From: Cardiocondyla obscurior | Lineage: Eukaryota; Arthropoda; Insecta; Hymenoptera; Formicidae | Direction: 5' to 3' | DNA length: 64,000 nt | Assembly (NCBI RefSeq): GCF_019399895.1 | Contig: NC_091864.1 | Location: 4,380,001 to 4,444,000 of the forward strand | Shown here: positions 1 through 17,279 of the stretch, piece after piece | How the letters are laid out: every line of letters begins with the position of its first letter | Position numbering within the stretch: position 1 is the stretch's first letter | Translations under genes and position numbers: made by a program | Notes under the pieces: model-generated | Seen by the model: the letters and a program-made list of their open reading frames with translations, nothing else | What the model was told of the DNA's origin: nothing | The model's database searches: none

Positions 1-658
1 CGGATTAGCGATTCTATTGGATACTTTATTCCGGAGCAGCGACGCCGATACTAACGCTCAGGCCGTCGTCGAGAAACCCGCCAGGAGAGAATAGCGAACC
101 GAGGCGGCACGGCGGGATTTATCGCGCTTGCGAAACGGCTGACGGCTAACGTTTAGCGGTGAGTGCATCTCCCGCACGAGTTGCATCGTTCGAATTGCGC
201 TGCATGCCCTACGGGGAGGGAGAGAACGTTCGATTTTTTGTACGGCAGACACGACTGCATTTTTCACTGCCGCAAAGAGTACGCGTTGGTCTTGGTGAAC
301 GAAAAGCAAATGTTTGGCCGATCGATTTTTACCCCGTTTATACGCTGTTGCTTTCAGATAAATTCTCAATTACCATTAAAATAAAGAACAAAGAATATTT
401 CAAAGCTAATTTTTTTTTTTTTTTTTTTTTTTAGTACAATAAATGCAACCAATAATTAATATTGCACTGAATTTACAATTCATATTTTTCTTAGTCTATT
501 TTATCGTAAACTGATACGTTAATTTTACATCAAATTAATTTCAGATTTGCATAAAAATTTAATTTACGTTAAAATATTTATGTAATATTATTATCATTAT
601 TATTATTATTTTGTACACGCCAAAGTTGAAGGGAACGGTTTGGAATACGTGCTATATA
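1..658. other. No gene seen; AT-rich flank
   Basis: I see no supported gene here. The first 360 bases are moderately GC-rich, then the sequence becomes AT-rich with a run of about 22 T near 411-432. Short open frames on both strands lack recognisable residues. By position this is probably intron or downstream flank of the receptor gene whose exons lie at 2,815 and 16,432. Confidence 0.5.
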
Positions 659-1152
659 CAAGGTGTCCCAGTTGATGTAAAAAAGTTCTTAGTTGTAGGT
701 TGGGCTTCCGAAAATAAGTAGAAAAGTCCTATACGGTTTTGTAAGTTAGGCGTTAATAACCGAGAAAATAACATTTAAAGATTTGACGCCCCCCGTGCGA
801 GTAAGAACGCGCCGCTGAAAGCTACCGAGATGTTAGTGGACCTAGAAGTGTGGCTTATCTTACTCTATTCACAAAGAAATGAGTAATCTATGAATCTCTG
901 TAAATAGAGTGGTGGTGTGGCCCATCCCACTCTATTTACAAAGATTCATAGGTTACTCATTTCTTTGTGAATACAGTAAGATAAGCCACACCTCTAGGTC
1001 CACTAACGTCTCGGTAGCTTCAAACGGCGCGTTTTTGCTCGCACGCGGGGCGTCAAATCTTTAAATGTTATTTTCTCGGTTATTAACGCCTAACTTACAA
1101 AAACTTTTCTACTTATTTTCTTTAAACTAAGAACATCAACTAGGACACCCTG
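659..1152. mobile_element. Palindromic MITE, about 494 bp (copy 1)
   Basis: The two halves are near-perfect reverse complements meeting near base 910. Termini read CAAGGTGTCCCAG on the left and CTAGGACACCCTG on the right, and both sides are flanked by TATA. Non-coding long-arm palindromes with TA target sites fit a Tc1/mariner-type MITE (family inference). It abuts a second palindromic element and shares the TATA at 1153-1156 with it. Confidence 0.8.
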
Positions 1153-1156
1153 TATA

Positions 1157-1634
1157 CAGGGTGTTTGAAATAAGGTTTCCTTCCCGGTAACTGTAGATAG
1201 ATATCGGAAATACAAATCGAAAAGTCAGATATCATTTAGTGAAATTCGTAACCGTTACCGAGTAAGAAATTACTGAATTTTGACGAATTGGCGCGGAGCA
1301 CATAATAAGTCGGGCGCGGCAGGTGAGAGCGGGTGGGCCTTAGGGAGAAAACGGGGGTGAAACGCCGCGCGACAATTGTCTATCACACCACGCGTTGACT
1401 CCTCCCACCCCACCCCACAATGTCGCGCGGCGTTTCACCCCGTTCTCTCCCTAAGGCCCACCCGCTCACACCTGCCGCGCCCGACTTATTATGTGCTCCG
1501 CGCTAATTCGTCAAAATTCAGTAATTTCTTACTCGGTAACGGTTACGAATTTCACTAAATGATATCTGACTTTTCGATTTGTATTCCCGATATCTATCTA
1601 CAGTTACCGGGAAGGAAACCTTATTTCAAACACC

Positions 1635-1637
<3 letters not shown>
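1157..1637. mobile_element. Palindromic MITE, about 481 bp (copy 2)
   Basis: A second full-length palindrome, with left end CAGGGTGTTTGAAAT and right end ATTTCAAACACCCTG. Its arms are unrelated to the interior of the element at 659-1152, but the outermost CAGGGTGT is alike. GC-rich central arms converge near base 1395. It is followed immediately by a TA microsatellite. It carries no coding capacity and probably depends on a mariner-type transposase elsewhere. Confidence 0.8.

Positions 1638-1698
<61 letters not shown>
1638..1698. repeat. (TA)n microsatellite
   Basis: About 30 uninterrupted TA units that begin at the right terminus of the palindromic element at 1157-1637. They may have expanded from its TA target-site duplication. 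Confidence 0.95.
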
Positions 1699-1701
<3 letters not shown>

Positions 1702-2814
1702 TATATTAGTATATAGATCCGAGCTGAAGCTACGAAGCGTGAGAACGGCTATCTATGGAGCATCGCTATTGTGTGTTGCACTCGTGAGTCTTGTGTCGGA
1801 CAGAAGAAGCCGCGAAGTGCCCATCACGGGCGCGGGATAGGGTTTTTCTGGTCACGGCTAGGAACGAGGTGGGAAGCGGGTCTTTGGTAGCGAGGGATCC
1901 CTGATGGCGAACGGACAACGAAAGTGGCTCTATTTGCGACGGCAATAAAGCGCCGGGGATCCCGCGGGAGTCCCCGCTTCTCACGCCGAGGGGGCGACGC
2001 AGATGGGATAATTCTCGGCAGTTTTCCGCATGGAAATTGGGCCGCGAGATCGTTAAGCGAAAACGAGACGGGCGCAATTGGTAATTGGACGGTAATTAAG
2101 CGGCAAGAGCCGCGGTTAAGACAAGTTTTTATCGCTGTGACTTCGACGACGGACTAATTGCTAATTAATTTCAAGATACGCGTTATGTTAGAAAATGTAA
2201 GAAATTATATATTCATGTAAATGCACAGCCTTAAATTTTTTAAACACATGTTTAACAAACTTTAATTATAATGCTTCATGCGTTTAATAAATGCGAATAT
2301 TAAATGTGAAGTTAATAAGTTATTTAAAAACAGACCTTTATAAATTCTCTTTATTAATTTTTAAATAGCTTTATATTCTATACTAGCTGAAATACATTAT
2401 CATGAATAATTGTAAGCGATTCAAGTTTTTGACAAAAAGATCATAAATTATAAAACAGTAAATTAATTTTGAATTTAATATAAATTTGGAAAAAAAAAAT
2501 TGCGCCGATAAACAGCAAAAGCTTCCAGAGACTTTATTGGAATTATTCCGCGTCGTGCGGTGAATAGAAATTTCGCGGCGTACTTCTCAAAGACCATAAA
2601 AGTGAGATCCCATCTTTTGTCGCACCGCACGGCGGTCATATCGGTCGCACTTGGGACGTTTCGCGGTCCTTCGCACTCTCTCATCCTCCGCTTCCGGTTC
2701 ACCCGAGTCAAGCGCGTGTAGCTCATTTGGAAGATTTCAAGGTATCGATATAATCTTGGTGCTCTCGGTGTGTATTGAGCGTGTGTCGGTGTGTAAGTGG
2801 AGACAGTAGTGTAC
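1699..2814. other. Intron of the receptor gene, no further exon seen
   Basis: GC-moderate then AT-rich DNA after the TA microsatellite. No exon or RNA gene was recognised. On the minus strand it lies directly downstream of the receptor exon ending at 2,815, so it is intronic by position. The next receptor exon must lie beyond the left edge of the window or was missed. Confidence 0.5.
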
Positions 2815-2995
2815 CTGGTTGCCGTCGTAGGTCCAGGATCCGAACTTCATGTCACAGTGTTGGTCGTCAAAGGGAAACCAAGTGATGTCTATCTTGCATG
2901 TGCTCTTGAAGATGCCCGGAGGGACGTACAGGCAACTGCCGTTATGCGTGACCACCACGTTTGTTTGGTACGTCCCGTCGAAACCCTCATCCGCA
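2815..2995 (-). CDS. Nicotinic acetylcholine receptor alpha subunit, Cys-loop exon (partial gene)
   Basis: One 181-bp exon of a pentameric ligand-gated cation channel that acts at cholinergic synapses. On the minus strand it reads from ADEGFDGTYQTN through YVPPGIFKSTCKIDITWFPF and DDQHCDMKFGSWTYDGNQ. It contains both cysteines of the Cys-loop and the loop B region (WTYDG). The acceptor AG is at 2996-2997 and the donor GT at 2813-2814. It opens with one base completing a serine codon, which matches the AG left over by the exon at 16,432-16,541. The residue pattern best fits the insect alpha6/alpha7 group, but which paralogue is not settled. Exons for the transmembrane part are not in the window. 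Confidence 0.9.
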
Positions 2996-5900
2996 CTAAC
3001 GTTTCATATCATACTTCCATTAATTACCCTCGTCAGTCGTCAATCGTGATCGTTTCGCGGTCGACTTAATCGCGCGTCACTTTAATTACCGCACGCGGGG
3101 AGGTCAATCGGTTCTCGGTTGCTTCCGGCAAGATCGCACACGAAGGATATTAGCAAACGGAGAACGCGGGTGTCACGTTTACGTCGGAGATAGAGAGACG
3201 GATGGGATATTTGGGGCATGGAAATTTCTCCATTCCAATTACATTTACTCGCGACATTATAATATCTATTAAAGACTTGCGCGAAAAAAAAAATAAAAAT
3301 AAAAAATAAAAGAATAACGTCAATTAGCTTAAAAATTGAGCGTAATTAGAAACGTCGAGATTACCGATCTCTATCTTGTTTTATGAACGCGCCATATTTC
3401 TTCCCGCATATTACACCTTGTACTTTCGCCATATATCTAAATCGTAACATCTTTCATGCAACATCCTGAATGAATAATAAGATGAGAATCACGAGGGTGA
3501 AGGAGAACGATAAAATGGGACACTCGCGAATGTTATTCATGAAAATGCAAACCGTTTAGGACTGCTTTTACGAGAGGCTCTTTAAGTGCGATGAAAAAGG
3601 CAAAAGATGAAAGGAGAAAAGGGGGAAGTGGAAGAGAAAGGACACTGCGAACCAGTTTGTGTTTAATCCCTTAAGAATAATTCGAAGCGACCGCTTAAAT
3701 GGCGGAATAAGGGATAAAATAAAGGAAAAAGAGATATTTTTACTAGCCTCAGAAACATGTGCGCATAAATTTTCTTTTTTTTTAAACATATTTATCTAGA
3801 AGCTTATTACGCTTTCGAGTGTCGCGCGTTAAGGCGGTAGGGAGATATTTCTCGAGGAAACGTGTTAATAAAACACGGGCGTCCATTGTGCCGTAACGCC
3901 GAGTATACCGCTCGGCAGAGATAAATCGAATATTTAGACGATCGGCAAGGCAGCCTGTAGAAATTGATACCGTGTGCTCGCGAAAATGTTGAGCGTAGGT
4001 GGCAACAACGTTAATGTTCGGTTGAAATCGCTACAAGAAGGCGGCATTGGCATTGTCCAAGGTTTCAAGGATGTCGTTCGCGCCAATCGAAAATCGATAC
4101 CGTCGTATCGTTAAAGCCCTCGCGCCTCTCGTTACTTTTACACGTTATCGCGAAATGGAGAATGTGAGGGATAAGATGGGACGAAGGGGGGAAAAAAGTG
4201 TGGGACGGGGGGAAAGCGCTCGGGCGAGTCTTTCAGGAGAATGAAGTTAATTAATTTCAACGAGGAATTGAATTTTCAGCGCCATTGTATTAATCGTATT
4301 ATTTTGCATCTCTCTTCGTACGTGATCTTGCCGCGCTCATTCGTTTATTCGCAATAAGATATTAAATGCGGTCCCGTTGGTTTTGTGTGTTTTACTGTTT
4401 GTCCCAGATATCGCGACGAGCTGCGCGACGACGGTTCTCCCTTAGGCCGATTAACGAATGCTTTAATCGAACTCCATCTCGCGCGCGCAACCCGACGCGA
4501 AGGAAAATAGGCTTTGCGAAATCGATCGGGTCGAAAAACCGGTCGAACGCTTCTCCTCTAATGCACGTTTATTCCGGCGCGTCATGGATAGCGGCATTGT
4601 CGTCGTCGTTGTTGTGTGGCTAATGAAGACTAACGAAAAACCGGGGTTTCGCTCCAAAAAGTGTGTCCGGCTAATTAATCTCGTTCGTGCACGACGGAAT
4701 GAAACTGTGTTGCAACGAGTACCGGGCATTGGATTTGGTCGATCGTATTCCTCTTTTATGGGAACTTCGTTATGCGTTGCCGCATTTGTCTCTGAATGCG
4801 TGTGAGAATGCGCGCGACACAACGAGATAGAAACCGCTACAGGCGTTTTATAGACGTTATCGCGATATGTTATTGCGCAAATGCATGTTAATTAGCTACG
4901 AAGAAAATATATTGCGGTTACAGTAATTTATAAACGGTATATCATGAGAAATCGCGCACGTGGCGCTCGATATTATCGGCGACCCCGGCGGTCAATAGAA
5001 CCTGCAATAACGGCGCGTTGAATTTAATAATCAAATTGTAAAGGGCTAATTATAACGACATCGGGGAACGTATTGATATGGACATTACGGCGATCTTTTG
5101 ACAGATTACCGCGAGATTGACGGATCGCTTCCGGTGCGTACGTTGATAAGAGACGTCAATTACGTCGAGCTGTAACAATTACGAATTTATCTTCAATGTG
5201 ATTTTCCTAGAATTTCCTTGGACGGGGATGAGAGATTTTTTTATTTTTCACCCATCGGCAAATGACATGCGCGCGCTGTCTGCCAAATGGAAATTTTATA
5301 AAGTACGGTAATGCACGTTATCCCGCTTCCATTATCACTGACGAGTAATACATTGTATCAGGGAAGTTGCGACTACCCGTGTGATGTAACTTAGCGTAAT
5401 CCCGTGTAATGGAAATTACAATTCAGCTTGACATTGCATTGCACTCGATACCGCGCGCCATCATAAACTTCCCACGAACTTGCGAAAGTTTTCGTTAATA
5501 CCCCTCGACCCTATAACAACAGTGGCCGCAAAAGTTTCCGCTCGAAGAGAAACCAAGTACCTGAATGCCTAACGATTCCTCGACGTTAAGTACTTGCCCC
5601 GGAGATGGCTCATAGAACGGTTAAGAATGCAAGGAACTTCCGCGCATACCGCAAACTGTCGTTACGCGAAATCTTTTTAGCCGTTGTTGGCACGTTGCTT
5701 AGCAAAGTGTGAAACGAAGCGAAAAGGCATTCAAAACGAGTTAAGAGACGCCGCGGCTATTTTGCGACGACGCGAGTTTGCGGAAAATAGAATTTATACG
5801 TGTGACGTATGTATCCGCGGTAACTTCTACTTGTTCGAATTAGTATCGCGTCGATCTGACGTTTCTAATAAAGAAAAAAAATTAAAATAAAAATAAAACA

Positions 5901-7910
5901 ATCGTGACATCGCGGCAACAAGTTAGACGCGATAAGGTTACGGAATAAAAAGCACATTAAAGATTTAAATGTTGTTTCGCCGCGACGACGCAACGATGCG
6001 GATTTTACTACCATTCGAGATAGGTCGGCGCATGATAATCAGGATACATATATCTCGGCACGTTTATCTGGAGCTTAGCACCATCCGAAAAGCCGACGGA
6101 AGAGTGAGTATGAAAGCCGCGCAAAAAGGAGAGAAACGGACAAAAGGATGGTCGGCTCACTCACATTGCCATGTTATGGACGTAACTTGTGAGAGGCTTA
6201 TGTACTTTATTCGGTTCCCCAAGCAAGCGCCGGCGAGTGTTTGTACGAAAAGTCCGATCTTGAACGCCTCAATTTCCGAAAGAACGTCTGTGTGAATTGG
6301 ACCTTTGAAATAACAATAGTAGAGTTGAATTGCGCCCCGAACGTACAGGAACTGTTGAATGTCGCTTCGACCACAAGACTACCGGCGGGCAGAAGCTAAG
6401 AAAAATAATGGTTTTAATGGAGATTTAAATTTACGCTTTCGGTGAATTAAGGCTCAAAAGAGTAAAACAAAACCTTTTAAGCTTAAGCGTTTAAATTTAA
6501 GTTAATCTTTTGCCGAAGTAAAATCTTATTGATTCTAAAATTAACTGCGTAAAATTAATTAAAATTAATTTTCCACGCGCGTCAAAAAAAAAAAAAATAT
6601 TTAATTGAGTAATATTTACTAATCATAATTTTATTTGCCCGATTTTCGCGATAGGCAAGTGTTCAATCAGAAAACTTATTATCAATATGTTTAGCGTTAA
6701 AAATAGAAAATTGCGATAAAATATAAATTGAAAAAGTCTATTTTATCACAGAATATATAAATAAAATGACGATTTTCTTTTCGCGTACGAAATAAAGTCG
6801 CACGCTGATGTGACGTATTCGCGTTTATATTCGTACATCAGTCCCGGAAACGATTACATTTCAAGCGTGATTGACTGGCGATAATCAAAGCGCGGGCGAA
6901 TAAATAAAATTGACACTCTCAGGGTAGCGAGACGGAAGGATATTCGGCGATAGGCCTCGGGAATAAAATGTGGGATGGACGTGGATTAAAAGACAATGTT
7001 TATCGAGCCGTTCCCGTTTTTTCTTCCTTTTACGAGCCTCTAGATGCACCGGCGTGCATCAAAGTCCACACGCTGTCGCGTTCATGAATTCCGAGGGGCG
7101 TTTTCGTCGATTGTTCCACGTCGAACAAAGGTAAATCCCGCTGCGGTGCCTATTGTCGGGTTTTCGGGATAAATTCTGTTCTCGAGGATCACTGACCCAC
7201 CCCTTCGGTCTCTATGTTTCCTGCTTGTGCCTCGTTCTCCGTTCGTTCCGCGGGTTCTCGCTCACGCGGCACGTCGCTCTCTCGTGGCTCGCGATATTCA
7301 TGAGAGAAGAGCACTCCGGTGTTGTGAGCAACAAGTAAGTCGCGCGCCCTGGATGGTAGTCGGCCACCCTCCTTTTGTTCCGCGGGTAACGAGCACCCCC
7401 GCCTCTCCCTCTTCAATGCACCGAAACGCTGGGTGTATCTTTAAACAATATCGGCGGGACGATAGTACTTAACACCGATTCAAGGTATGCGATAATCCAC
7501 AGTGAACAAGCTCGACCGAATCGCGAAAAAAGCGGAGCGATAATTATCAAAGGTAATTAAGAACTTGCCGCACAAGAGCTCGTTTGACATGCGGCCGGTT
7601 GCCAGCTGTGGGAAGACTTTATACCGCACCCTATGCACGATGAATAAATGAATAAACTCCGCGGAAAATTTCGCTAGCGGGACGATATAATTGTTTCTAA
7701 AAGCAGCGCAGTACCGAGATGTGCAATGGCTTAATCGGGATGTACGTATCATTATTCATCTCTTAACAAAATTGTTTTTAGACAATACAGCGAACAAAAA
7801 AAACGTTTTAATTAAAACTTATTTTAAATACCGTGTAAAAATAATAATCAAATAATAAAATGGTTTTAAAAGAGTGATCGCAAGAAAACCTGCTTTTTTT
7901 CGGTTCATTT
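2996..7910. other. Large receptor intron, left part, no exon seen
   Basis: Intronic by position between the two receptor exons on the minus strand. Composition is mixed AT/GC with many short open frames, none carrying recognisable motifs. I found no palindrome, LTR or RNA gene in this stretch. Confidence 0.55.
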
Positions 7911-8177
7911 TTAAACCTCGAATTTCAAACCTCTTTTTATGTCAAATAGTACTATGTGTATGATGGAATATTAATTTCAGAAATATTTTAAGATGAGCAC
8001 AGGCACGGTCCCGGAGATATGAAGGGGTGAAAGTGATGGTTTTTCATAATCCATGACTTTCATCCTCTTGTATCTCTAAAACCGTGCCTATGCTCATTTT
8101 AAAATTTTATTAGAATTAATGTTTTACCTAATAGTGCTGTTTGGCATGAAAAAAAAATTTGATATTTGTGGTTCAAA
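7911..8177. mobile_element. Imperfect palindrome, MITE-like
   Basis: The left arm contains GAGCACAGGCACGGT and the right arm the complementary ACCGTGCCTATGCTC. The outer arms also pair imperfectly, for example ATGTCAAATAGTACTA against a complement at 8129-8150. There is no coding capacity. It looks like a decayed foldback element inside the receptor intron; the edges are approximate. Confidence 0.6.
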
Positions 8178-13160
<4,983 letters not shown>

Positions 13161-14911
13161 CTCGTTTGCTGTGTCTCTACGGCATTGTATTCCTCTTTTT
13201 CTTCTTTACATCCAGCTTAAATGAATCGTTTAATTCACCACTTTACATCTATTTTACTACTAAATTAGCAATTTGTACAGAATTAATTTGATTTACATTT
13301 AATCTAATTAAATGCCTTCCGTAATTTTTTTTTTATTTAACCTTAATTTTATTATACATATATTAGGATATTTTTGAAGAGACAATTTTATACCTTTTTA
13401 AATACGTTTTTATTATTAGTTGTCATTTAAAAAACAATTAAGTCTGTTATGTAGCAGCAGCAAGTATTTTGCTTGCACCCAATCAACGCGGTACATGAAA
13501 AGATCATTACGCCAGATTAAACGCAGTGCTCGATCAAACCTAATTTATAATTTGGCGAATAAAAAATGTTTTATTATGAGCTGCATCGCTTAGCTCGAAA
13601 TCTCATCTCGGATATGGATCAAGATCCTAATCGCGCGTGATTGTTAATCCGATCCAGCTCGATAGTCGCTGACAGTTGGTAACAAATATCTAATTTACGC
13701 CTGGTCGAACAACGAATAATCCACGGGCCGATCGAAAATAATCGGAGCGTGTAACGTAGGCGAAGGAAGAAAGGGAGAATCTGGTTCAACCTCCAAATCG
13801 AAACCCTGTTATTTCATCCGTCGCTTTTATAATTAAACCGCCCGAATTTATTCGTCAGTACTCCGTTTTCAATCACGACAGGATTAGTTAGTACGCGGCG
13901 ATTGTGTCGATATAAAAAAAAAACACGAAGAAAAAAGGAAAAAAAAAAAAGTTCGAAATTTACCGAAAACCAATTTTTCACCCGATTATCAATGTTTCCC
14001 TCCTGATGCTTGCAACAAATCGTATTCCGTTCCATCTGATTGCCCCACGTCAGGCGGCCGAAAATGTATGACTTATGCATCAGTCACGTTGCATTAGTGC
14101 GAGAACATGAGAGCGGGCACGACGAAGCGGCCCGATCACGCGATCAACATTGTCCGCTTTGTTGCGCGAATCGGCTGGCAGCGATCGACGGCCGTATTAA
14201 TTTTGCGGATCGCCGAACGTGAATCGCATAGACACGTTCACGTATAGCGGCCCGGAAATTGTATTAGTATTATATACTATAGTTATATAGCAGCCTATAA
14301 ATACCTAAGACTAATTATTCTAGAGGATATGATAGAGAGAGTGGCTGAGAGTGCAAGCCGGCCACGGCGTCAGTCGTTCCGAAACAGAAGGTATCATTAT
14401 TGTTTTGATCCTCGAAACGTTACCCTCGATTTGACATTCTTACCAGCGTTTCGTTTGCTCTTCGCATTTTTAGCTCGTGAAATCGAGTCCAAACGATATT
14501 TCTCGGATCTCCGCTTTTATACGCGAAGCGCGCGGCGTGGCCGACTTTCGAATATTTCAAGAAATGAAAATGACCGGCACTTATGCAACTCGTTACTCTA
14601 GTATTTTAATTAAAGTCTGCGTAATAACTGCGTTCGAAAGTTCGGCTCGACCCGTCTCGCGGCATTACGTATCGTCGTCATTTGCGACGAAAATGTAAAT
14701 CATAATCGAATGTACGAAGCCGAGAAGTGAGTCGAGCCGTCAGATAAGAAAGATTTCTACGATCAGGGTCAATAATTACGTGGATACAATATTTACAAAT
14801 GAAAAATGTAAAGATATACATAGTACAAGTATATAAATGTATAATATACTCGGTTTTTTACTAGGATTTAAGTAAATGCATGCACTTCAAGGGTATTTTA
14901 ATATATAAAAG

Positions 14912-14912
<1 letters not shown>
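13161..14912. other. Receptor intron, no exon seen
   Basis: AT-rich then mixed DNA with no recognised exon, RNA gene or element. The short frames here show no conserved motif. Confidence 0.5.

Positions 14913-14967
<55 letters not shown>
14913..14967. repeat. (TA)n microsatellite
   Basis: About 27 TA units, ending 11 bases before the LTR-like element at 14,979. Confidence 0.95.
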
Positions 14968-14970
<3 letters not shown>

Positions 14971-14978
14971 ATATATAT

Positions 14979-15263
14979 TGTTACGCCGGGAACGGGTCGG
15001 CGAACGTTTCCGCGTTCGCGTCTCTCACACACTCACACACACTAACTCGCGGCGCCGGAGCTCCGCGAAAGAAAGAGACGATTTATAAAAAGAACGAACA
15101 GTTTAATAAGAACATGCAAAGATACAGCGACTGCACCGATTCAAGGCACGGGCAGAACTGTCATTTAGTAAATAATAAATAATCTTCGTTCCCCTGGCAA
15201 CGGAGAACCGAGACTTCGGAGCGAGCCGGCAGCTTCACGCTGCTCCGTGTACCGGGCGTAACA
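14979..15263. mobile_element. Solo LTR-like element, 285 bp
   Basis: It begins TGTTACGCCGGG and ends CCGGGCGTAACA, the TG...CA inverted ends typical of retroviral-type LTRs. It is flanked by ATAT on both sides, although a TA-rich neighbourhood makes that duplication weak evidence. The interior is GC-rich against an AT-rich flank. No gag/pol or partner LTR is nearby, so it is probably a solo LTR of a Ty3/gypsy-type element. Confidence 0.6.
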
Positions 15264-16431
15264 ATATAATACTTTCGAATAAGAGAGATGCGAAGCAACA
15301 CTAGGATAAAAGTTACGTACCCTTCGATTTTTCTTTTATATAGTATATATATTATTTAGTGTATATATCTATATACTACGTTCGCAATACCGTAACGGCA
15401 CGTGAAAAGAATACGAGGTGCATCGAAAATAATTTACGCTCCGTACGGAGTGTCTCCGAGGGAGCAAACTTAAAGTTAATGAAAAAACTTTTGCCGCAGT
15501 GGCGTTACCCGCCGCGCTATTTCTTAGCCGTCGCAGCTTTTCTGAAAAAGACATTCTTAAAAATCTTAATTCTCTCTCTCTTTCTCTCTCTCTCTTAAAA
15601 ATATAGAAGGGGGTGTTATGCTCTCCGGACGAGTAGCAGCCGCTTAAAATCCATCGAAAAGATTCGACGGTAGGCCGCTTACACGGCAAATGTAGCCCGC
15701 GCGTTTTATTTTCACGATAATAATGCCGCGCCAGTTGTTTCGCGATTTGCGACTGTTGTATTTGTCCCCGATTGTCATTGTTGATTCGCGAATCGATGTA
15801 AAACTGTTTGCACAGCCGCTGGTTTTCCGACGCTCTCGCGACATAAACGGCAACTCTTGAAATATTGACAGCCTAGAATCGCGAGCGCGCTAGAAGTCCC
15901 GTGGGTTATCCTCATCGATGCCTGGCAATTGCTACTAAATCACGGTAAATTACGCAGTAGCACGCGGACGAGTGAAATTTTGACACATCGTGAATATTTT
16001 TATTCGCGTTTCAACGGCTTTTGTTGCCGTTATTCTTTGACTGTAAACGCGAGTAAAAATAGATTCCGATTCTCTCTCTCTTTTTTTTTTCCTTTTTTTT
16101 TATCGCTATAATTTGAAACTACCTTCGCTTAAATACTTTCAAACAAATTAGATTAAAAGTCTGAAATAGCGAAATCTTTTTTTCCGAGTGCGTACTTTGG
16201 GAAATTAGTTTTCGTGTACATTTTTACTGGGTACACTTTATTAACACGATAATTACGAGCGTTGTTAATACGCGGCTTTTCATCACTTTAATTAAGAATT
16301 CTATTATGAAAGGGACTGGTCTTCCTTTCGTGTCCGAGACTGAAAGGCTCCTAACAAATTTGTTAGTCGAAGCTACTGGTTTGTCAATACAAAATGAGAG
16401 TCTCTACGCAAATGTAACGAGGCCAGATTAC
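15264..16431. other. Receptor intron, no exon seen
   Basis: Intronic by position, just downstream (minus strand) of the exon at 16,432. It has pyrimidine runs near 15,573-15,597 and 16,075-16,100. No gene or element was recognised. Confidence 0.5.
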
Positions 16432-16541
16432 CTGTTGTACATGAGGATATCCGGTTTCCAAAGTTTGTTCGGCGTAATTCGAAGGTCCTTCACTCCGCCG
16501 TACTCGGATTCGTTCCACTGAAGGTTATAGTCTGTTCACTT
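16432..16541 (-). CDS. Nicotinic receptor alpha exon with in-frame TGA at the loop-D Trp codon
   Basis: A 110-bp exon on the minus strand with a strong acceptor (T-run then TGCAG) and donor GTAATC at 16430-16431. It encodes DYNLQWNESEYGGVKDLR, then ITPNKLWKPDILMYN, the segment just upstream of the exon at 2,815-2,995, and the phases join (AG|T). The 110-bp length equals that of the matching exon in vertebrate nAChR genes. The second codon is TGA (16536-16538) where the family has the near-invariant tryptophan of loop D (W-T-D pattern). An alternative acceptor 10 bp downstream would skip the stop but break phase with a normal preceding exon. The cause could be sequence error, an allele, editing or decay. 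Upstream exons were not found. Confidence 0.85.
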
Positions 16542-17279
16542 CTGCAAAAAAAAAAAAGCACACACACATTAATGAAAAAAAATTATGAATTAAAATGTGA
16601 TATAATATTTCGAGCGGACAACGTCATATTTAATTTTCTCTAATCGCTCGTATGCATTTCACAGTTCTATGGAAATATATAAAATTATTTCTGACAGCGT
16701 ATCCATTTAAAAGTTTCAACAGAAACATCTAAATTAAAATTTTTATCGTATAATTAATATGTAGGAAAAAAAGAAAAAGAAAAACGCACAATAGATTTTT
16801 TTATATCATAACTATCTACATTCCTATTTAAATTAATATTTTCCAGGCAAAGACAGTCTTCGCGATTTTCGAGGACGACGTGGTGGAAGTACCGTCTTTG
16901 TCTGGACATACTAATTTAATATTACAATTAAATCGAACGAGTACAATTAAAGAGAGCTATAAGAACGAATAGATAGCCGCGGGGGGACGGAGGGGGAAAC
17001 GGGGTGAGAGCGAGCGCGAGCCTACGTGCCGCGCGCTAGGTATATTCCCCCACTAGTCCCACTCTCGCTTTGTCCTTCTTCAGCGGTCGCGCAAGCACAC
17101 ACGTATACCACTCGCTGCACAGCAAGCACGTGTCTCCGCACCGAAAGTAATACTCATCTGCGTATTTCGTACAACGAAAACCGCCCGGTACGAGAACTAT
17201 CTTCTCTTCCTCATTCTCCGTGTGAGGAGAGCACGTGTGAGTGCAGTTTTAACTAATTATCTGGGCTTTTTGATTGCAG
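16542..17279. other. No supported gene; GC-richer block at 16,970-17,230
   Basis: AT-rich intron-like DNA, then about 260 bases of purine- and GC-rich sequence directly upstream of the exon-like repeat family copy at 17,280. This could be the promoter or leader of that family, but nothing diagnostic is visible. Confidence 0.4.

Noticed and set aside
1559..1840. Frame with an Ile-Tyr repeat
   Set aside because: Translation of the TA microsatellite.
2475..2726. Minus-strand 83-residue frame near the receptor exon
   Set aside because: Lies downstream of the donor at 2,814 and does not resemble the next receptor segment; considered intronic.
2690..2740. Possible tRNA A-box-like string (GTAGCTCATTTGG)
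   Set aside because: No matching B box (GGTTCGANNCC) at the right distance and no cloverleaf.
14880..15182. Frame with an Ile-Tyr repeat running into the 14,979 element
   Set aside because: TA microsatellite joined to LTR sequence; not a gene.
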